From Corythoichthys intestinalis (taxonomy: Eukaryota > Chordata > Actinopteri > Syngnathiformes > Syngnathidae), in NCBI RefSeq assembly GCF_030265065.1, contig NC_080397.1:29157001-29221000 (forward strand): a stretch of DNA of 64,000 nt. The letters run 5' to 3'. How positions within the stretch are numbered: position 1 is the first letter of the stretch; every line of letters begins with the position of its first letter. Of the stretch, positions 58,256-64,000 are shown in pieces. The position numbers and the translations under genes were made by a program. A model generated the notes under the pieces. It had not been told where the DNA came from. It did no database searches and saw only the letters and a list, made by a program, of their open reading frames with translations.

Positions 58256-60866
58256 TTAGGGCAAATGAAAACGGCCAATTTGGAGGCCTGAACATGCACG
58301 AAAAGTCACCAAAATTTGCACATACGTGCGGAAAATTTTAAATTTCGATAATTTTGCAACGTTGCAAAAAAATATAACAAAATGGTTCAGTGGCGCTCCC
58401 TTGAAATTTTTTAATTAGCCTATAACAGGGATGGGCAAACTATTCCACAAAGGGCCGCAGTGGGTGCGGGCTTTTGTTGCAACCCATTAAGACGACACAT
58501 TTTCACCAATCTGCTGTTTTACAAGTGCAATCAGTCGATTGCAGTCAGGTGCTTCTCATTTCTGCTGAAACCTCATTGGTTATACTATCCGTGCTGGGTC
58601 AGTTGGAACAAAGACCAGGACCCACTGCGGCCCCTGAGGACCGGTTTGCCCACCCCTGGCCTATAACATTATGGTCTGTCAGCGTAGAGCAATGAAATTT
58701 GGGGGGTCTATACCTTGTCCAAAACCGCTCCAAAAAAGCATTTACACCCATATTCCAAACCCAACAGGAAATCGGTTATTTTGGATCAAATATGAAATTT
58801 TTATCGATTTACAGGGTGCACATTTGAGACCTTTTCGCCGAGGGAGTTAGTTGGATCATCTTCAAAATTGGTGAGACTGTTCAGGAGACATATGAGATCT
58901 TAAGTTTTTAAAATGGTGCGTTTTCATTCACGGGTCTGACCTGGGCGTGGTGCCAAAGTCGGCCATTTTTTCGGCAAAATGACAAATTCAGTAAATGACT
59001 AATAGTTCCTTGACACAACGTTCAATCTTTTTCATATTTGGCATGTATGTGCGGTATCCCACCCTTAACACGAGTGCATTGAAATATTACCCATTAGGCC
59101 TAGCGCCTTCTAGTGAGAACAGGAAATGCCTTTTTTTACGAGACAGGTTCCTCCTCCAAGGGAAAAAAATCTGTTGACCTCAAACCTGCATAAGGGGAGC
59201 CTTAAGACCTGTGTTCAGGTGCCTGATGAAAAATATTGAGGTTTCGTTGAGGCGGAGGGGTCCAAACAGGAAAGTGAAAATGACCGTCAACAATTCGTCA
59301 CGCAAAAAACTTTGAACAGTCATAACTCAGCAGATAAACAACATATCTGCGCCAAACTTCCCGTGCTTGTTGAGAGTCATATCCTGAAGGGTCTTGTAGG
59401 GGTCATTTGCATCAACTCTACAGTGCTAACTAGTGGCGACAGAAAAGAGTTTAACAAAAGGCCTTTCCTATTGGGTTTTTTCAACGTAGAGCAATGAAAT
59501 TTGGGGAGTCCATACCTTATGCAAAACTGCTCCAAAAAGTGTCTTGCACCCATTTTCCAAATCCAACAGAAAATCGGGTATTTTGGATCGAATGTGAAAT
59601 TTTTATCCATTTGTAGTACAGTTTACATTTGGAGGCCTGAACATGCACGAAAACTCACCAAATTTTGCACATACATGCGGCTTTGCGTGTATTTCGATAA
59701 TCTTGCGACGTTACAAAAAAATTTAACAAAAAGGCTCAGTGGCGCCCCCTTGAATTTTTCAAAAAGGCGTTTCCTATTAGGTTGAAATTTGGGGAGTCGA
59801 TACCTTGTGCAAAACTGCTCCAAAAAGTCTCTTGAACCCATATTCCAAACCCAACAGGAAATCAGGTATTTTGGATCGAATGTGAAATTTTTATCAATTA
59901 ACAGGGTGCACATTTGAGACCTTGTCACAGAGGGAGTTAGTTGGATCATCTTCAAAATTGGTGAGACTATTCAGGAGACATAGGAGATCTACAATTTTCA
60001 GAATGGTGCGTTTTCACTCATGGGTCTGACCTGGGCGTGGTGCCAAAGTCGGCCATTTTTTCGGCAAAATGACAAATTCAGTAAAAGACTAATAGCTCCT
60101 TGACACAACGTTCAATCTTTTTCATATCTGGCATGTATGTGCTGGATCCCACCCTTAACATGAGTGCATTGAAACATTACCCATTAGGCCTAGCGCCCCC
60201 TAGTGGGAACAGGAAATGCCTTTTTTTCCTAAACAGGCTCCTCCTCCAAGGAAAAAAATATATTCACCTGAAACCTGCATCGGGGAGCCATAAGACATGT
60301 GTTCAGGTGCCTGATGAAAAATACTGAGGTTTGGTTGAAGCAGAAGAGTCCAACAGGAGAAGTGAAAATGACTGAAGCCATTTCGTCTCACCACAAGTTT
60401 TGAACGGTCATAACTTCTAGAACATATCTGCGCCAAACATCTCGTGCTTGTTGAGTCATACTCTGAAGGGTCCTGTAGGGGTCATTTGCATCAACCCTAC
60501 AGCGCCAACTAGTGGCAATAGAAAGTCACTCATTTTTCTAATATATGTCCAGGTCTTTTCAGGTTGATCATTGTAGTTTCAAGACCTTTTGAAATACTTA
60601 TTTTACGGCCCATGTCCACATGTCTCTGTCTGTTGCCGTGACGACCCTTTATTCGCTCCTTTTTTGTAGTACTCTCTCCAATAGGGGTTTTTATCTCTTA
60701 GGTGTGTGAATGTAAAGAGGCGACTTTCGAGCATGTTAGGTTCCAATGAGATGATTAGAGAGGACGATCTGCCACCACCCTGACCTGCACACTGTCAGAG
60801 TTGCGTGACGTCCGAGTTGCGCTAGATTGCGAGGGCCCGTTCAGTCCTGCTTGCAGGCCTAGTTTC
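58168..60866. mobile_element. 2.7-kb teleost element with GGCCTGAGCACTAAGCGTGC end and internal duplication
   Basis: Left TAGGGCCTGAGCACTAAGCG then GTGCGAAGGCCCT; the right end read inverted is CTAGGCCTGCAAGCAGG then GGGCCCTCGCAA, an imperfect inverted pair. Inside, a block of about 1.1 kb occurs twice in tandem (from about 58263 and 59620; landmarks CTGACCTGGGCGTGGTGCCA at 58940 and 60023). Words such as TGGCGCCCCCTTG recur. No protein recognised. Confidence 0.65.
58426..58658. mobile_element. 233-bp hAT MITE with perfect target duplication
   Basis: Starts CAGGGATGGGCAAAC, ends GTTTGCCCACCCCTG. Flanks GCCTATAA at 58418-58425 and 58659-58666 are identical. The ends extend to about 35 bp with the CCGCAGTGGG/CCCACTGCGG pair. 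Nested in the 58168-60866 element. Confidence 0.92.
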
Positions 60867-61310
60867 ATGTTTATTTTGGGTCACTTCCTGTTAATTTGAG
60901 AACATTTTGTGTCACTTCCTGTAGATTTTGGCGTATTTACAGGTCACTTCTTGATTTTAGGACATTTCTGCGTCATTTCATGTACATTTTGAGGTATTTC
61001 TGGTCACTTCCTGTTATTTTGGAGGCCTTTCCTGTCACTTCCTCGTTATTTTGGGGCATTTAGGGTCACTTCCTGTTCGTTTTGGGGTATTTACAAGTAA
61101 TTTCCTGCTCATTTTGGGTTACTTCATATACATTTTGAGGCTATTTCAAGTCTCTTTCTATTGATTGTTCGATGATTTCCTGTTGATTTTGGGGTATTTA
61201 TAGGTCACTTGCTATTGGTTTTGGCTATTTTTGTGCCTCTTCCTGTTGGTTTTAGGGTGCGTCCTGTTGTTTTTAGGGCATTTCTATGGCAGTTCCTGGA
61301 GATTTGGGGG
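60866..61310 (-). repeat. ETS-core array before the fnbp1-like gene
   Basis: Minus-oriented TCACTTCCTGTT(GA/TA)TTTT units; the same array as at 57850-58165, split by the 2.7-kb element. The end lies about 250 bp before the CpG-rich promoter. Confidence 0.75.
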
Positions 61311-61559
61311 CTTTTTTTCCACAATCGGAAATAAATGTTAATTTTTTTTGGGGTGGCGTGGAAAATCCCTTTTTGCCTTAAACGTAGCATGAGCAAACAA
61401 TTGATTCAAACTGAATCATTAAAACTAGTCAAAACCTCCTTCCCAAACCGCCAAATTTACCATAAGTAGCCTAAATTATTATCATCTATTATATAATTAA
61501 TATCATAAGATTTTTCCCCCACCTTGAGTCATTAATTTCCAATTAGGCGGGAAATTCAC

Positions 61560-61689
61560 CCCATCTGGCAACCCTGTCCCCTCTCCTTCAACACAATGAA
61601 GAGGCCACTGCGCATGCTCGGCCGCGCGCATGCACGCGAGCGTCGCTATTGCACGCGCACGCACGGACGGACGGAGAAGAGGAAGCGAC
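61560..61689 (+). promoter_or_regulatory. fnbp1: CpG-rich 5' region of the fnbp1-like gene
   Basis: CpG-dense stretch immediately before the start codon, with several GCGCATGC and ACGCGAGCG-type words, contrasting with the AT-rich surroundings. CpG density continues into intron 1 to about 61930 and includes a palindromic CRE (TGACGTCA) at 61887-61894. No TATA box was seen. Interpreted as a CpG-island promoter. Confidence 0.55.
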
Positions 61690-61719
61690 ATGAGCGTCAA
61701 CTGGGGAACCGAACTGTGG
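61690..61719 (+). CDS. fnbp1: First coding exon of an F-BAR protein (FNBP1/TOCA family), gene continues beyond window
   Basis: ATG plus nine codons, MSVNWGTELW, followed directly by GTACGT. All vertebrate FNBP1/FNBP1L/TRIP10 proteins begin M(S)WGTELWDQF and the family's first intron falls after this W. These proteins bend membranes through the F-BAR domain and recruit N-WASP via an SH3 domain during endocytosis. The exon lies in a CpG-rich stretch (about 61600-61720) typical of a promoter. The choice of FNBP1 over FNBP1L or TRIP10 rests on synteny: UBAC1 and CFAP77 are human 9q34 genes, as is FNBP1. Exon 2 (expected DQFDNLEKHTQWG) is not in the remaining 2.3 kb. Confidence 0.82.
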
Positions 61720-62019
61720 GTACGTAGTCCAAATGGGAAGGGAAAAGAGGGTTGGCATGGTGTTGCGTAACATGGCGTCCAATGCGCGTATGTGACGGAC
61801 GTAGGACCGCTTCTCACGTGCACGCGCGTCAGCACGTTGCAGCAGGGGGAGATGGGCACGCGGATGAATGAGGGGCACGTGAGCGATGACGTCACTCGTT
61901 CATCAGCGCGTGCATAAAAACCGGCAGGTGCACGCTTGTTCAGTTGCATGGTTAATGACAAGAAATTACCAAGCAGGAGGTTCTCGTCCTACGGCTAGAA
62001 AATTGCTTGCTAATCAGTG

Positions 62020-62800
62020 ACCTGCAAATGCTCCAGAATCAACAGGAAGTGACCCAAAGTCAACGGGAAGTAACCTGTTAATGCCCCCAAATCAGCAGGA
62101 AGTAACCCGTAAATGCCCCAAAATCATCATGAAATGACATTAAAATCAATAGGAAGTGACCCAGAATGCCCCAAATGAAGTGACCAAAAATCAATAGGAA
62201 GGGACCCAAAATCAACACGAAGTGACTTAATAAAGTCTCCAAAGCTGTAGGAAGTGGCCCAAAAATGCCTCAAACCGGAACTGACCAATGTACAGGAAAT
62301 GATCCAGGAATGCCCCAAATGCAACAGGAAGTCCATCCATCCATTCATCATCCACCGCTAAATCCGTGGTCGGGTCGTGGGGGCAGCAGCTTTAGCGGGG
62401 AAGTCCAGATTTCCCTCTCCGCAGCCACTCAACCAGTTCCTCCGTTTGGATCCCAGGGCGTTCCCTGGCCAAATGCCCCAAAATCAAGCGGAAGTGACCA
62501 ATATACAGGAATTGACCAATATCCGCTCCAAATTCAACAAGAAGTGACTCAAAATCAAGAGGAGTTACCCAGATATGACCTAGAACTAATAGAAGGTGAC
62601 CTAAAATCATTAGGAAGTGACTTGGAAATGCTCTAAAATAAGGAGGAAGTGATTAAAATCAATAACAAGTTCTCTCAAAATCACCAGAAAGTGACTCGAA
62701 AACATCCCCAAATTAATATGAAGTGTTTTAAATATCAGTAAGAAGTGACTCCAAAATGCCCGCGCCATGAAAATGAGTCACTTCCTGGATTGACGAAGAA
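62020..62800 (+). repeat. ETS-core array in intron 1 of the fnbp1-like gene
   Basis: Two blocks (62020-62335 and 62460-62800) of AACAGGAAGTGACC-type units, separated by a 120-bp piece (CATCCATCCATTCATCATCC, GTCGTGGGGGCAGCAGCTTT, AACCAGTTCCTCCGTTTGGA) that resembles a SINE/LINE-like fish repeat. Confidence 0.75.
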
Positions 62801-62816
62801 TGTGAATGTGACGTCA

Positions 62817-64000
62817 GTAGGCATGTGCCGGTTACCGGTTTCACGGTTTACCGTGGTGTGAAAGCGTCGCGGTTTCAAAACCACTAAAATTTTCCGTCAG
62901 ACCGGAGTACGGTATTCGCCATTTTTCATGTGTCAAAAATGCAGCCAGAAGTGGCGTGGCGCGGCAGCGCTCACCCCCTCCTGTTTGTTTCTGTGTGTGA
63001 AAGTGACGCTATCGGCTAGACAGCCAGCGAACCCAAAAACAAATACTCCAAACATAAGGCGTTATTTTCTTCAATTTATTGAGCTTTCAAATCGTGGTAA
63101 GTGTAATATACAAAATGAATACATTTAAAACGTTGTACAATTGTATTTTTCCATGTGTGAGTAGCTTCAACAGATTAGTGCTATGAAAAGTTCGCCAAAA
63201 ACAAAACACACATTTTCCTTTCAAATTCGATATACACACTAACTAAAAGCTTACAAAGATGAATGTTAGCCTAGGCTTAGCTGGGAGAGCAAATTCGTCG
63301 AGTGTAACAGCCGCAGAGTAAGAAAACAAGCTTGATTAGCTTGAATGAAGGGGAAAAAGGATAGCATCAAAGATCGTTGATTGCGAAAGATGATCTTGCC
63401 CTAAGCACAAATCCACATTCGTTAGCTCAAGGAGAGGTCTCGCTCCCAATGTTTGTTTGGTTTTTTTTTTTAGATGGAACCTTTCCACAACAATATTTAC
63501 ATTTTAACTAACTTCAACATTTTTAACTAACTTATTAACTTATGAATTCTTTATGTTCTTTTTAACACATCATGTAGACTAGATTTGACACAGTGGCTGA
63601 AATTGGCAAAACTTCACTTGAGCTTTTTCACCCTCAAAAAAAAGTGATGCAGTATAAATTTTTAAAAATTCAGAAGTGTTTTTACTTTTTTATAGAAATT
63701 ATTTTGTTCTTGCTCTAATGTTGAGCAACTTGAGCTGTGGCTGTGGGAATAGTCTATAAATTATATTTTAATTTTATTTAAAATATTTGTTTTTTTATTG
63801 ATAATTTATTTATTTTAACAATATATTCATGTTCCAATTTGCAGCTATGTTCTGAAAAATAAAACAAAAATCCTGTTCAATGGAAAAAAAAGTTTTTTTT
63901 TTTTTAACCCATCCATCTCAAAATAACACATTTTGTAGCTATAATTGCAATACCGTGATACCGTGAAACCGCGGTATTTTTGCTCACGGTTATCGTACCG
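62817..64000. repeat. Probable element with ACCGGTT/ACCGCGGTA ends, possibly running past the window
   Basis: Left GGCATGTGCCGGTTACCGGTT; at the very end of the window is AATACCGTGATACCG, AAACCGCGGTATTTTTGC, the approximate inverted text. The interior is AT-rich with no convincing protein. A related fragment lies at 27950-28060. Confidence 0.55.

Noticed and set aside
61503-61961. 152-codon minus-strand frame over the fnbp1-like promoter
   Set aside because: CpG-rich sequence opposite a convincing exon; no recognisable protein.
1-64000. Retrovirus-like or LTR elements, Polintons, CRISPR arrays, tRNA and rRNA genes
   Set aside because: No paired LTRs, gag/pol/env-like protein, capsid gene, spaced identical repeats or cloverleaf/rRNA text was recognised by eye.

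Overview
This window is teleost fish nuclear DNA. The genes are split by canonical GT-AG introns, the encoded proteins are clearly vertebrate, and the spacer is packed with fish-type DNA transposons (hAT, Tc1/mariner, Harbinger-like), L2/CR1-type LINE tails and a repeat built on the word ACAGGAAGTGACC. Species cannot be fixed; a percomorph, perhaps syngnathiform, is only a guess from the repeat style.

Four host genes can be rebuilt exon by exon. (1) cdo1 (cysteine dioxygenase type 1), minus strand, 17463 down to 7215: five exons, 195 aa, all iron-binding and cofactor residues present. (2) ubac1 (the UBA-domain KPC2 subunit of the KPC ubiquitin ligase), minus strand, 46619 down to 33729: ten exons, 418 aa, complete. 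(3) cfap77 (cilia and flagella associated protein 77, DUF4483), plus strand, about 47907 to 57688: four confident exons and a probable first exon; the expected second exon was not found. (4) The first coding exon (MSVNWGTELW) of an F-BAR gene of the FNBP1/TOCA family at 61690-61719, plus strand, with the rest beyond the window. Ubac1 and cfap77 are head to head over about 1.3 kb that carries a ZNF143/STAF-type site and an X-box-like RFX site. UBAC1, CFAP77 and FNBP1 all lie on human 9q34, which supports the fourth call; CDO1 lies on human 5q, so the cdo1-ubac1 junction is a fish arrangement.

Layout: 1-6.5 kb, repeats; 6.5-17.5 kb, cdo1 with repeat-filled introns; 17.5-33.7 kb, gene-free spacer with LINE tails, nested hATs, a 73-bp palindrome and a decayed Tc1; 33.7-46.6 kb, ubac1 with two Tc1 elements in opposite orientation in intron 3, and a 31-bp minisatellite broken by a hAT and a Harbinger-like element in intron 1; 46.6-57.7 kb, shared promoter and cfap77; 57.7-61.6 kb, a 2.7-kb element with an internal duplication; 61.6-64 kb, CpG-rich promoter and first intron of the fnbp1-like gene.

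No retrovirus-like element, CRISPR, rRNA or tRNA was recognised. I found no convincing new biological system. The most notable features are the dispersed array family carrying an ETS-type core in every unit, a 54-bp coding duplication in ubac1, a tandem NAGNAG acceptor in cdo1, the missing cfap77 exon, and the clearly readable nested transposon insertions.
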